DNA of 64,000 nucleotides from contig CP144362.1 in assembly GCA_040954445.1 (NCBI GenBank), forward strand, positions 1 to 64,000, given 5' to 3'. The notes under the pieces are model-generated. The model saw nothing but the letters and a program-made list of their open reading frames with translations, was not told the origin of the DNA and made no database searches. The DNA comes from Burkholderia sp. (GTDB lineage: Bacteria; Pseudomonadota; Gammaproteobacteria; Burkholderiales; Burkholderiaceae). Below, one piece after another: positions 8,385 through 17,360 of this stretch. Every line of letters begins with the position of its first letter. Position 1 is the first letter of the stretch. The position numbers and the translations under genes are program-made.

Positions 8385-9739
8385 TCATCGCCCTGCTGCG
8401 TTCCTGCGTAGCGCGTCGAGGATTTTCCGTTCGAGCATCAGGTAATCACCGCCGAAGTGGTGATCTCCGCTAGTCCTGATGACCTGGGCATCGCTTCCGG
8501 CCAGCGATGGGCACAGAGTATCCTGCTCGGACATGCCATAGAAGCACTGCACCTTTTTGAGCGGCAGCTTGTTGCACTCCGGCCACACTTGCAGGGCCTG
8601 GTCACTAGCCGGCATGCCGAGCCAGCCCGTCACGCGGATCTGGAAGTCGGCCGAGGGCGCGAAACCGAGCAGCGAGATTACCGAGACCTTGTCTTTGAGC
8701 GGCTGCGCTAAGCGGTTGTAGGCGAATGGCATCACGTCGGCACCGAAAGAATAACCGATTAGAGCGACATGCGAGGCATGCCAGCGTGCCAGGTAGGTCT
8801 GCATCACGCGCGCCAGGTCGTGGCTGGTCTGGTCTGGCGTCTTCTCGCTCCAGAAATAATGCAGGCTGTCCCAGCCAACTACCGACAGGCCATCTTTTTG
8901 CAGCGCCCCGGCGATAGTCTTGTCGAGATCGCGCCAGCCGCCGTCGCCCGAGATCACGATCGCCAGCAGGCTTTCGCCGGCGGCTATACCGCCCGGCCTG
9001 GCCGGCATCTCGACCAGCGGCAAGTCCGACACATCGAGCTTGTCGGCGCTGCCGTTGAGTAGATGCGGCGCGAGCAGCGACACCAGCCGCGCGGCGTCGC
9101 CAGTCGTAGCGCTGTCGACGAAGCCCGGCGTCTTGCGGCGGCTCACGGTCGGGTCCGGTCGGCACATCCTGAAACGCGCGTCGAGCGTAGCGGTCGGCGC
9201 CACGGTCACCGCGCCTGAGATGGTGTTCTCTGGTGCCTGCGCCAGTACCTGGCGCGCCAATGCGCCACCCTGGCCGATTCCGGCCACGATCGGCGCGAAG
9301 TAGCGTGAGGTCTTTAACTGCCGTTCGAGCTGGTGACTGACTGCCTCGGCGTCGCCCACCAGTTGGTGGCAGCTTTCCTTGTCCTTGGCGAGATTCGCGG
9401 CGTAACGCGCGGTATCGACGCCGACCGTCAGCGCGCCGGCCTTGGCTAACGCCTCGGCGGTGGCCTGATCGGATGCGCTCCATCCGTCCGCTGCCGAATA
9501 CAGCACTACGCAGCCATGCACCTCGTCCTCGGGGGGGGGCGTACCACGGTCACCTCGCCGTAGCGCCCACCGGGCATCTTGCCCATCCTGCCGACCAGGG
9601 TGGCTGGTACCGAGACAGTGCAAGCCTCCGTAACCTTGCCGGTCGTTTTGCTGCCCGATTCCGCCGAATCCACGCTGGCGATTGACACCAATATCATGCC
9701 GGCGGCGACAACCGCCAAGCCCCAACTATTCCACTTCAT
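8385..9739 (-). pseudogene. acvB: AcvB/VirJ-family lysyl-phosphatidylglycerol hydrolase-like protein, frameshifted
   Basis: The start codon (9739) overlaps the mprF stop by ATGA, so the two form an operon like lpiA-acvB of rhizobia, where AcvB hydrolyses aminoacyl-phosphatidylglycerol. A signal peptide (MKWNSWGLAVVAAGMILVS) indicates periplasmic location. The C-terminal VirJ domain has a nucleophile motif GYSFGAD and a late His in DHHFGGDY. The N-terminal frame (9739 to about 9535) and the main frame (about 9530 to 8385) are separated by a one-base shift at a run of nine C on the coding strand (9531-9539). This is either inactivation, slippage-rescued expression, or a sequencing error. Confidence 0.75.
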
Positions 9740-12333
9740 GAACGCCGACCTCCTGCCAACAGAGACAGATCAGCCAGCGTGAAGAACACGCCGACCGAGC
9801 CGGAAGCCGCCAGGTAACGCGGTTCCCATTGCGGCTCGAACTTGCTCTTGAAGGCGCGCAAGCCACGAAAATTATAAAAACGCCCGCCGAAGCGCCAGAC
9901 GATACAGCCCAGACGGTGCCAGAGCGAAGACATCGGCACAGGACCCATGCCCGAGAACGGCACCATGCCGAGGCTCAGACGCTGGAAGCCAGCCTCCTTC
10001 AGATGCAGGGCGAGTTGCGTGAACAGGTATTCCATCGCGTACGGCGATGCCTCGGGCACATGACGCATCACGCCTACCGTCGCGTCGGTATTGAGATCAG
10101 TGGTCATGAAGGTGGCGAAGGCTACCGGATCGTCGTTCTGGCGCACCAGCATCACCGACTGGGTCGCCAGATAGCGATCATGGAATGCCGCAATCGAAAA
10201 ACTCTTCTCGCGCGCGGCGCGGCTGTCGAGCCAGTCGTTGGAGATCTCACGCAAGAGTGGCAGCATCCCAGGCACCGCCTGGGGCAGGATCACCTCGACC
10301 GACATCGCGTCGCGATCGGCGCGCCGCAACGCGTAGCGCAGATGCGAGCGGTTCGAGCCCTTCAGGTTGAAGTGATCGAGCGCGATGTGCGCCTCCTCAC
10401 CGAGCTTGACCAGGGTGAGCCCGGCGTCGAGATAGAGCGGTAGCGCATCGGCGCGCACCTGGTAGAAAGCCGCGCGGCCTCCGTGCGCATGCGCGCGCAA
10501 GATGAAGTCGTTGATTAGATCGGCCCATTCGTCGCGTGGGCCGACCGGATCGTAGAGCGCAGCCCAGGTACGCCCGTGCTTGGCGTACATCAGGAAGGCC
10601 TCGCGCGAGGCCGAGAACAGGAAGCTCTTGTCGCCCATCAGCGCCAGGCCCACGTCGCTGCGATCCTGGGCGCGGACGATGCGCGCCGCGTCATCCAGGT
10701 CCTGTGGCTCGGGCATCACGAAGCGACCGGCGGCCGGGCGCAGCAACTGCCAGAGCGAGCCCATTGCGGCGAACACGCCGGCCTCGAGCGTGGCGCGCAG
10801 CGCCCGCGAAGCAGGTTCGTCGAACGAGAAGGTCGAGCAGATTTCCAGGATTTCCTGGCTATAAGGCATGTCGTAAAACGCGAACAGCAGCACCCATACG
10901 GCCAGCATTAGCACCAGTGTGACTGACACGCACCAGCCGATTGTGAAGGGTTCGGCGAACAGCGAGGAATGGCGGTTGAAGCGCCGCCTCGACACCAGAA
11001 GCAGCACCAGCAGCACAACCAGCACGCCGACTTTGAGGAAGACTAGGCCCTTGGAGAAGGACAGAGCGAGGCTTGCCAGCGTAAGGCCCAGCGCTATCCA
11101 CCAGGCGGCGTCGAGGCGACGCAGCAAGCCGTGCCCAACGAACAGCAGCGATATGCCGAGCACGCTGCAGAACAGCTGAGAGCTTTCCAGTACCGACAGC
11201 GGTGCGACGTTGCGTAGCACAGCGATACGCTGCCAGAAGGCCGGCATGGTGCCCGATATCACCAGTATGCCGCCTACTGCGAAGGTAACCAGGCTGAGGA
11301 ATAGCGGTGCGAGCTGGGATATCTGGGCGGCCTGGGGCGACATGAAGCGATGGCCAACCGCGCGCCCTTCGAACACGGTCAGTAGCCCGGCTGACAAGAC
11401 TAGCGGAACGCCGAAATAGATCGCGCGATAGGCGATCAGGGCGGCCAGCATCGAGGTGGGCAGCACCGCGCTGCCGAGCGTGAAGGCCATCGCCGCCTCG
11501 AACACGCCAATCCCGCCCGGCGTATGGCCGAGCATGCCGAGCAGCAGTGCGCCCGAGTAAACGGTGATGAAGGTGAGGAAGCCGATATGGCCGTGCGGCA
11601 GCAGCGACCAAAGTGCGAGGCCGGCGGCCACAACGTCGACCACCGCGCACAGCAACTGGCCGAGCAGGTCGCAGCGCGCCGGGATATCGAAAGAGAGCCA
11701 GCGCCAGCGTAAACAGATCTCGCGCGGGGCCTTACCGCAGAACATCACCAGTGCGGCCAGTAGTACCAGCACCAGCGCGCCGGCAGCACGCAGCCAGCCC
11801 AGCCCGACCGGCAGCATCGAGGCCAGCGCGGCCGAGCCGCCCAGCATGCCGAGCGCCGTCATGCCGACGATGCCCAGTGCCAGGTTCGTGCCCATGAAAA
11901 CGGTCATGCGACCGATCTGGGCGGCACTCACGCCGGAGGCACCGTACACGCGCACCCGCACTGCGCCGCCGGTCAGCGCACCGAAGCCGGTGGCGTTGCC
12001 CAGAGCGGTGCCAGCGATGGTGCCGATCAACAACGGAATGCGTGGCACCGAAGCACCAACGTAACGTAGCCCGATCGCGTCGCGCGCGACCAGGGCGACA
12101 TAGCTAAGCGCGGTGGCACCGAGCGCGCTGAACCATTCGCCGAGTGTGAGGCGCCGCAGGTTGCAAATCACCGACTTGTAGTCGACCGTTTCCAAATAAT
12201 GCTGGAACACGAACAGCAAGGCGATACCAATGCCGAGCGCGAGCAGCGGCGACACGAGACGGTTGAGCCGCAAGGTCTGAATAAAGCGCACGCAAGCGCG
12301 CGCCGCGCGCCGCGGTAAATCACTTGAAGACAT
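9736..12333 (-). CDS. mprF: Bifunctional lysylphosphatidylglycerol flippase/synthetase
   Basis: The 865-aa product matches full-length MprF/LpiA. The N-terminal ~500 residues form many hydrophobic helices (flippase, LPG_synthase_TM-like); the C-terminal ~320 residues form the cytosolic DUF2156 aminoacyl-transferase domain. Visible motifs include ALGNATGFGALTGGAVRVRVY, GHTPGGIGVFE, and near the end NFRGLRAFKSKFEPQWEPRY. It transfers lysine from Lys-tRNA to phosphatidylglycerol and flips the product, lowering negative surface charge and giving resistance to cationic peptides. No strong ribosome-binding site is seen before ATG 12333. It is translationally coupled to acvB. The frame is intact although its partner is not. 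Confidence 0.9.
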   Translation of the reverse strand: MSSSDLPRRAARACVRFIQTLRLNRLVSPLLALGIGIALLFVFQHYLETVDYKSVICNLRRLTLGEWFSALGATALSYVALVARDAIGLRYVGASVPRIPLLIGTIAGTALGNATGFGALTGGAVRVRVYGASGVSAAQIGRMTVFMGTNLALGIVGMTALGMLGGSAALASMLPVGLGWLRAAGALVLVLLAALVMFCGKAPREICLRWRWLSFDIPARCDLLGQLLCAVVDVVAAGLALWSLLPHGHIGFLTFITVYSGALLLGMLGHTPGGIGVFEAAMAFTLGSAVLPTSMLAALIAYRAIYFGVPLVLSAGLLTVFEGRAVGHRFMSPQAAQISQLAPLFLSLVTFAVGGILVISGTMPAFWQRIAVLRNVAPLSVLESSQLFCSVLGISLLFVGHGLLRRLDAAWWIALGLTLASLALSFSKGLVFLKVGVLVVLLVLLLVSRRRFNRHSSLFAEPFTIGWCVSVTLVLMLAVWVLLFAFYDMPYSQEILEICSTFSFDEPASRALRATLEAGVFAAMGSLWQLLRPAAGRFVMPEPQDLDDAARIVRAQDRSDVGLALMGDKSFLFSASREAFLMYAKHGRTWAALYDPVGPRDEWADLINDFILRAHAHGGRAAFYQVRADALPLYLDAGLTLVKLGEEAHIALDHFNLKGSNRSHLRYALRRADRDAMSVEVILPQAVPGMLPLLREISNDWLDSRAAREKSFSIAAFHDRYLATQSVMLVRQNDDPVAFATFMTTDLNTDATVGVMRHVPEASPYAMEYLFTQLALHLKEAGFQRLSLGMVPFSGMGPVPMSSLWHRLGCIVWRFGGRFYNFRGLRAFKSKFEPQWEPRYLAASGSVGVFFTLADLSLLAGGRRS

Positions 12334-12723
12334 GAAATCTGAGAATCAGGCTGGAACTGTCGCGAGTTTGACGCTACCGTCTTTACCATCGTGTTGCGGT
12401 CGCGCCCAGAACGCGGACTTCGTTTGCCGTGATGGCCGGCCAGGCCGGTTATCAGGGCCCCGCAGTCTACCGGAGCGACATTACAAAATGGTTAGTCGCA
12501 GCCGAGAGGCCTCTTACGATGCCCTGAAAAACTGCTTCGGAACGCGCGCACTCTATCGCACGTCTGACGTCAAGAGATTGCGCATGATACTGGAAAAGCG
12601 CCATGAAAAACCTCGCAGCAACCACGTAAAGGTAAGCCCCTAGGTGGTTTGCACGGAATCGACTCAATTGCTGGTGCGAGGAACGGTGGCGTTTCGGGTT
12701 CCGAACCATCCAGGGATTCGCAG
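12334..12723. other. Intergenic stretch without recognisable gene
   Basis: Upstream of mprF. It contains a forward open frame of about 100 codons (12332-12643) with no family resemblance and no ribosome-binding site. I see no gene or clear repeat here. Confidence 0.4.
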
Positions 12724-12835
12724 GGGCAGTTTCGAGAGTGCAGTGCAACACAACCCGCTGGGTACAATGGGCTGGAGCTCGGTTGGTGGGTAGCCAGAAC
12801 ATGAGCCAGGATGTGTAAAGGGGTGTTCCAGTTTG
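12724..12835 (-). repeat. IS30-family right-end-like sequence
   Basis: An imperfect inverted copy of 1155-1262. Shared blocks include agagtgcagtgcaacac, gggctggagctcggt and aaaggggtgt. It is interpreted as the 3' end of an IS30-family element without its transposase. Confidence 0.45.
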
Positions 12836-12848
12836 TAGAGGATCCAGT

Positions 12849-12920
12849 TGTTTAAATACGCTTTTCGATCAGGCTGACAGCGTCAAGAGGCTGACCTGAC
12901 AGGCTTCGATGGGTGATTTG
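12849..12920 (+). repeat. Unidentified dispersed repeat, also at 46.8 kb
   Basis: Shares cgctttt, tcaatagg/tcaagagg, ctgacctgac and gggtgatttga with 46795-46861 at matching spacing. Both copies adjoin IS903-type ends. It is probably the terminus of another IS that I cannot identify. Confidence 0.4.
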
Positions 12921-12921
12921 A

Positions 12922-13059
12922 GGCGTTGTTGCATAAATCGAGCGTGAGGACGTAATGGAACGGATTGCAGACCTCGCTCGTCCGCAATCCGTTCGCATTG
13001 CCTGAAATTATGCCCGTCGATGCCATTGCGTCCTCGCGCTCGATTTATGCAACAACGCC
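12922..13059. mobile_element. Right-end/right-end palindromic mini-element (138 bp)
   Basis: Two inverted copies of the IS903-type right end with full terminal repeats at both ends. The centre (ggattgcagacctcgctcgt) is the 3' end of the transposase gene repeated in inverse. It has no coding capacity. No matching 9-bp flanks are visible. Confidence 0.75.
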
Positions 13060-13085
13060 CATATTGATCACAAATTGCGGATCAA

Positions 13086-14145
13086 TATCAAGCCAGATTC
13101 CAGAGTAACTGCCTAATTTTTGCCAAGAAAATGCGTAAGGACATACACAAGAAAGGTGAGCCGAAGGCACGCTACCGTGTCAGGAATTGGGCGGCCTATA
13201 ATGAAGGCCTGATCAACCGGGGGAACGTAACAATATCGATAGATGAAGCCGTCTTTGCCAGAATACCCGATGCCATACCCGCACGTAGTCGCCCGTGTCT
13301 ATACGGCGATACGCTGATTCAGGCATTACTTGGCGTGAAGACCGTCTATCGACTGACGTTGCGCGCCCTGCAAGGTTTCACCCAAAGTCTGCGCGATCTG
13401 GAGGCTTTCCCAAGCTTTCCGGTGCCGAATTACACCACGCTCTGTCGCCGCGCAAAAACGTTTGATGTCGAGCTTCCGATCCTTCGTGACAATGAACCAG
13501 ATCCATCTGGATGTCGACAGCACCGGTCTGAAGGTCTATGGCGAAGATGAATGGAAGGTGTGCCAGCACGGCTACTCGAAGCGGCGCACGTGGCGTAAAG
13601 TCCATCTCGCGCTCAACGCGAATACGGGTCAAGTGCATGCCGCGCTAATGACGCATCAGAATGTGGCTGACGGTGACGCTCTGGCCAAGTTGCTCGACCA
13701 GATTCCACGCGAAGAACAAATCGATGTTATCGCCGGTGACGGTGCCTACGACACCAAGCCATGCCATGCGGCCATTGCTGCACGCAGTGCTATTCCTTCG
13801 ATTCCGCCATGAGAGGGTGCCGTTCATTGGCCAGCGGATATGCCAGGTGCGGTGTGGCGTAATGGCGCGGTTGATGCAATTGCCCGTGACGGTCGTCGAG
13901 AATGGAAGCAAGACAGTGGCTACCACCGGCGATCGCTTTCCGAGAATGCGATGTATCAGTTCAAGACCCTCACCGGCAACTGTCTCTGGGCGCGTCACAT
14001 CGACTCGCAGGCGACCGAGGTCTCCATTCGCGTCGGCGTCATCAATCGCATGGCGGCCCTCGCTCGTCCGCAATCCGTTCGTATTGCCTAAAATTATGCC
14101 CGTCGATGCTATTGCATCCTCAGACTCGATTTATGCAACAACGCC
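13086..14145 (+). mobile_element. IS903-type copy lacking its left terminus
   Basis: The transposase start is at 13131 (MRKDIHKKGEPKARY). A frameshift near 13495 and a TGA near 13810 split it into three readable pieces (13131-13550, 13462-13812, 13840-14091). The left terminal repeat is replaced by a short AT palindrome (attgatcacaaattgcggat) beside the mini-element at 12922. The right repeat ends at 14145. Confidence 0.85.
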
Positions 14146-14435
14146 TGAAGAGCGTGCGACGTCACGTGATCAACCTGCGCACGCGCGGCTGGACCTACGA
14201 AGAGATTGCCGAGCATACGAACCTGTCGCGCACGGGTGTGTTCGATATTTGCAAGCGCTACACCCACGAAAGTTCGGCTGGATTGTGGGACAAGCCGAGT
14301 GGCGGAGCAGTGAACCCAAGCCGAGCCCTGAGTGAGTGGCAGAAAGTGGAAATTCGCATGCTGTTGCACGACCAGATGCCGGATCAACTCCCGTACGGCA
14401 TGTCGAGTCCACAACGCGAACGACATCTTCAGCTG
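14146..14435 (+). mobile_element. IS630-family transposase N-terminal fragment
   Basis: Translation gives RRHVINLRTRGWTYEEIAEH, then an HTH (LSRTGVFDICKRY) and LWDKPSGGAVNPSRALSE, the N-terminal DNA-binding region of this IS630 type. It is cut on both sides by IS903-derived ends. Confidence 0.75.
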
Positions 14436-14645
14436 GGCGTTGTTGTATAAATCTAGCGAGAGCCAAGTGACGTTTACGTGCAATTATAGGGGCAGACTCC
14501 TTTCTAAAATCAGATTTCAGCATAGCTTCCTATTTTCTTGGCAAAAATTAGGCAGTTACTCTGGAATCTGACTTGATAGGAGACTGGCCCCGCGACCGTT
14601 GCGCGTAAACGTCAACGGATCTCGCTCGATTTATACAACAACGCC
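14436..14645. mobile_element. Left-end/left-end palindromic mini-element (210 bp)
   Basis: Two inverted copies of the IS903-type left end. Each carries the terminal repeat, the gtaaacgtcaacg-type subterminal region, the ctctggaatctgacttgata region and the sequence just before the transposase start (gccaagaaa). The right arm is close to the consensus of intact copies; the left arm is more diverged. No 9-bp flank repeat is visible. Confidence 0.7.
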
Positions 14646-14663
14646 AAAATAGGGGTAATTACT

Positions 14664-14693
14664 TTGACATGCTCTGCTGGATAGCAGTATATT
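14664..14693 (+). promoter_or_regulatory. Sigma-70 promoter of the tRNA-Arg gene
   Basis: A perfect -35 TTGACA (14664-14669), 18-bp spacer and -10 TATATT (14688-14693, five of six consensus bases). The tRNA 5' end is 26 bases downstream of the -10. Confidence 0.7.
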
Positions 14694-14719
14694 CGAAAGA
14701 GTTTTTCAAAAAGATAAGA

Positions 14720-15008
14720 ATCGCCATAGTTCAACGGATAGAATAAACCCCTCCTGATCAAAAATTGGGCAACCTATCAGTGATGATAAGATTGAATGGA
14801 GTCAAATTCGGTGAAAGCTTAACTGCCAATACCGAGCCAAGCACATATTTATAATAATATGAACAATGTGAAGGTGTAGAGACTTGACGGCTCCCAACTC
14901 TTTTACATGTGTTGAAGACAAAGTCCAGACCACAAACTTACTATGTAAGGCAACGAAAGTTGCGGTGGTATGAAGGGTTAGATACAGGTTCGATTCCTGT
15001 TGGCGGTG
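14720..15008 (+). tRNA. tRNA-Arg(CCU) gene interrupted by a group I intron
   Basis: Exon 1 is 14720-14755 and exon 2 is 14973-15008, giving a 72-nt tRNA before CCA addition. The acceptor stem is atcgcca/tggcggt (14720-14726, 15001-15007; one T-G wobble). The D stem is gttc/gaat (14729-14732, 14741-14744), and the anticodon stem is aaccc/gggtt (14746-14750, 14975-14979). The anticodon loop is CT-CCT-AA, split after CCT. The T arm is acagg-ttcgatt-cctgt (14984-15000). The discriminator is G at 15008 and CCA is not encoded (ctg follows). The tRNA reads AGG codons. All stems pair, so the gene looks functional provided the intron splices. Confidence 0.88.
14756..14972 (+). ncRNA. Group I self-splicing intron (Azoarcus-like, subgroup IC3 type)
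   Basis: A 217-nt intron with no ORF. P1 pairs exon CCU plus intron GAU with AUUGGG, placing the conserved U-G wobble at the 5' splice site. P3 is GGAGUC/GACGGCUCC; the Azoarcus intron has GGUGUC/GACGGCACC, a compensatory change. P4 is UUCGG/CCGAG, P6 CACAU/AUGUG and P8 CAAC/GUUG. The core strings gtcaaattcgg, gagccaagc, gaaggtgtagagact and aaagtcca match the Azoarcus tRNA-Ile intron as I remember it. The P9 region has CUUAC-uau-GUAAG and a GCAAC-GAAA-GUUGC hairpin. The intron ends in G (14972). The insertion point in the anticodon loop matches known bacterial tRNA-Arg(CCU) introns. Confidence 0.88.
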
Positions 15009-15042
15009 CTGTAGTAGATCCGGTGAAGTGTCGCGCGTGTCA

Positions 15043-15057
15043 AGGCAGTTTTTGCCT
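15043..15057 (+). terminator. Small hairpin after tRNA-Arg, possibly a truncated terminator
   Basis: AGGCA-gtttt-TGCCT. An IS903-type end begins seven bases later, so any T tract may have been removed by the insertion. Confidence 0.35.
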
Positions 15058-15063
15058 CTGTCG

Positions 15064-15812
15064 GGCGTTGTTGCATAAATCGAGTGTGAGGATGCAATAG
15101 CATTGACGGGATAATTTCAGGCGATACGAACGGATTGCGGACGAGCGAGGGCCGCCATACGGTTGATGACGCCGACGCGAATGGAGACCTCGGTCGCCTG
15201 CGAGTCGATGTGACACGCCCCGAGTCGATGTGACACGCCCAGAGACAGGTATCGGTGAAGGTATCGGTGAGCGTCTTGAACCGATACATCGCATTCTCGA
15301 CAACCGATCGCCGGTGGTAGCCACTGTCTTCCTTCCATTCTCGACGACCGTCACGGGCAATTGCATCAACCGCGCCATTACGCCACGCCGCACCGGGCAT
15401 ATCCGCTGGCCAATGAACGGCACCCTCTCATGGCGGAATCGAAGGAATAGCACTGCGTGCAGCAATGGCCGCATGGCATGGCTTGGTGTCGTAGGCACCG
15501 TCACCGGCGATAACATCGATTTGTTCTTCGCGTGGAATCTGGTCGAGCAACTTGGCCAGAGCGTCACCGTCAGCCACATTCTGATTCGTCATTAGCGCGG
15601 CATGCACTTGGCCCGCGTTCGCGTTGAGCGTGAGATGGACTTTACGCCACGTGCGCCGCTTCGAGTAGCCGTGCTGGCGCACTCCCCCTTCAATGCACCT
15701 TCGCCATAGACCTTCAGATCGGTGCTGTCGACCACCAGATGGATCTGGTTCGTTGTCGCGAAGGGTCGCAGTTCGACATCAAGTGTTTTTGCTTGGCAAC
15801 AGAGCGTTGTGA
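15064..15812 (-). mobile_element. IS903-type copy, 3' two thirds, decayed
   Basis: The right end is at 15064. The transposase reads from about 15790 down to 15117 with several frameshifts and lacks its N-terminus. It carries internal short tandem duplications (cgagtcgatgtgacacgccc twice at ~15204-15242; gtatcggtga twice at ~15248-15270). Confidence 0.8.
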
Positions 15813-15863
15813 AGATAGGGATTAGGCCATCCGAATTTAAGAGAACAAAAAATTTCAATACCC

Positions 15864-15893
15864 CTTGAAATTTTTGCATAAGATTCTATCTTA
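15864..15893 (+). promoter_or_regulatory. Sigma-32-like heat-shock promoter for hsp20 genes
   Basis: CTTGAAA at 15864-15870, 13-bp spacer, then ttctatctta resembling the CCCCATNT -10 of heat-shock promoters. It lies upstream of the first hsp20 gene, leaving a leader of about 130 nt. Confidence 0.5.
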
Positions 15894-16025
15894 AATTCCG
15901 ATCAGGCAGTCGCGCCAGCAGTCCGGCGCGCTGCGTGTTTCGATTTGTTTGCCAGCAGCATGGAGGACGGACTGGAGCGCGTAGGTCCGTTCGTCTTCCT
16001 GCTGGTTTTGAAAGAGGAAATGACC

Positions 16026-16469
16026 ATGAGCGAATTCTACTTCGGGACCGATCTTTTCACCGAGTTTGACCGTCTGCAACGGCAGCTGACGAGCCTTTTC
16101 GATGGTTTCCCTTCCAGCATCCGTTCCGGGCGCGTCGGTGCCTTCCCGCAGGTCAACATCGGCTCGACTGATGACTCTATCGAGGTCGTTGCGTTTGCGC
16201 CGGGTGTCGATCCAAAAAACCTTGACGTATCGATCGACAAGGGGCTACTGACCATCAGCGGCGAGCGCCAGACCGCACAGCCGGACGCGGCCAGAGATGA
16301 CGCCCGAACCTATGCGCAGGAACGGTTCGTCGGCGCTTTCAGGCGCGTCATTGAACTGCCGCAGCATGCGGACCCCGACAAGGTCACGGCACAGTACAGC
16401 AATGGCTGCCTGACCGTGAGCATTGGCAAGCGGGAAACATCAAAACCGCGAGCCATCACCGTTCAATGA
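16026..16469 (+). CDS. Small heat-shock protein Hsp20 (alpha-crystallin domain), first of pair
   Basis: A 147-aa ATP-independent holdase that binds unfolding proteins. The alpha-crystallin domain covers about residues 40-147: FPQVNIGSTDDSIEVVAFAPG begins it, and GLLTISGER and GCLTVSIGKRE form later strands. The C-terminal tail KPRAITVQ resembles the I-X-I/V anchor of the family. An ATG at 16020 is possible, but 16026 (MSEFYFGTDLF) gives better spacing from agagga and the family start. The second hsp20 follows 28 bp downstream; both probably use the heat-shock promoter at 15864. Confidence 0.92.
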   Translation: MSEFYFGTDLFTEFDRLQRQLTSLFDGFPSSIRSGRVGAFPQVNIGSTDDSIEVVAFAPGVDPKNLDVSIDKGLLTISGERQTAQPDAARDDARTYAQERFVGAFRRVIELPQHADPDKVTAQYSNGCLTVSIGKRETSKPRAITVQ

Positions 16470-16497
16470 AACCTGTCGCAGAACTGAGGAGGACATC

Positions 16498-16905
16498 ATG
16501 AACGACACGACAGAACTCGCTAGAAAAGATGAAAAAGCGGTGGCCCGGCGCGAAGACGACCAGTCGCAACGTCGGATCACGCTAACGCCGTCCGTGGACA
16601 TCTTCGAGGATAGCCAGGGTGTTACCCTATGGGCAGATCTACCCGGCGTGACAAAGGACCGGCTCGATGTGAAGGTACACGATGGCACCCTGTACATTGA
16701 GGCCGAGGCGGTGGTGCCAACGCCGGCAGGGTTGCGCCTGCAACACGCGGAGATTCGCCAGCCTCACTTCGCGCGGGCGTTTTCTCTTGGGGCCGACTTC
16801 GACGCAACGAAAATCGACGCAAACCTGAAGGACGGGGTGCTGAAGCTGACCATACCGCGCCGCGACGAAGCCCGTCCGCGCCGTATCGAAGTGAGTACGA
16901 TCTGA
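16498..16905 (+). CDS. Small heat-shock protein Hsp20, second of pair
   Basis: A 135-aa alpha-crystallin protein diverged from its neighbour. It has a charged N-terminus (ELARKDEKAVARREDD). The core runs from about residue 30: LTPSVDIFEDSQGVTLWADL, then LYIEAEA, FSLGADFDATKIDA and GVLKLTIPRRDEARPRRIEV. ATG 16498 follows a strong gaggagga ribosome-binding site. Tandem diverged hsp20 pairs of this kind occur in Burkholderia and may form mixed oligomers; that is inferred. Confidence 0.92.
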   Translation: MNDTTELARKDEKAVARREDDQSQRRITLTPSVDIFEDSQGVTLWADLPGVTKDRLDVKVHDGTLYIEAEAVVPTPAGLRLQHAEIRQPHFARAFSLGADFDATKIDANLKDGVLKLTIPRRDEARPRRIEVSTI

Positions 16906-16979
16906 AGTCAGCTCGTGTAGGCAGCAATGACAGGGAAAACCCGGTGGCGGTCTTCTGTGACCTCCACCATCCAACCCGG

Positions 16980-17003
16980 AAGCCCCGGATTCGGGGTTTC
17001 ATT
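16980..17003 (+). terminator. Intrinsic terminator after the hsp20 pair
   Basis: aagccccg (16980-16987) and cggggttt (16992-16999) form a tight hairpin with a 4-base loop, followed by catttatt. Confidence 0.65.
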
Positions 17004-17119
17004 TATTAGTAATTCGTGATCTTGAAATTTGAAATCCACTATCTTATATGATAGACATAAAAACGAGACATAAAGGATGATTTTTAAATTTTTTTCAATA
17101 TCACGAATTTTTGATTAAT
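17003..17119. repeat. AT-rich palindromic element (~117 bp)
   Basis: Inverted ends (attcgtgatcttgaaattt and the degraded complement aatatcacgaattt) flank a core with gacataaaaacgagacataa. It is a diverged member of the family best preserved at 36245-36362 and 50463-50579. Confidence 0.6.
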
Positions 17120-17360
17120 AAGTTTCGGTAGGCGGTGGAGGTCAAAGCTTTTGCTTTTGATATCCAGCTCCCATGCCAAACCGTAGAAGAAGAGGATATG
17201 AGGAGCACAGACCTGAAGAAGTGGAACTCCTTCAGGTTTTTGCGTTGCGTGGGGAGCGAGTTTAACGCGGACAGCCCGGAAAGTCCCTCACCGGTCGAAC
17301 AATGGCGTGCCTCGTGGTTTGCTATTGCAAGACTTTTTCGCACGACCCATGGTCGTGCAG
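17120..17360 (+). other. Intergenic region with two hairpins
   Basis: No convincing gene. acctgaag (17211-17218) pairs with cttcaggt (17230-17237) and is followed by TTTTTG, resembling an intrinsic terminator that may have ended a lost upstream gene. gcacgac-ccatg-gtcgtgc (17340-17358) forms a second perfect hairpin just before an IS903-type end. Confidence 0.4.

Noticed and set aside
8605..9483. 292-codon minus-strand frame overlapping acvB
   Set aside because: Arg-rich alternate frame of the AcvB-coding region. The VirJ motifs are in the other frame.
12332..12643. 103-codon forward gene upstream of mprF
   Set aside because: No ribosome-binding site, no recognisable family, and it overlaps the probable mprF promoter region.
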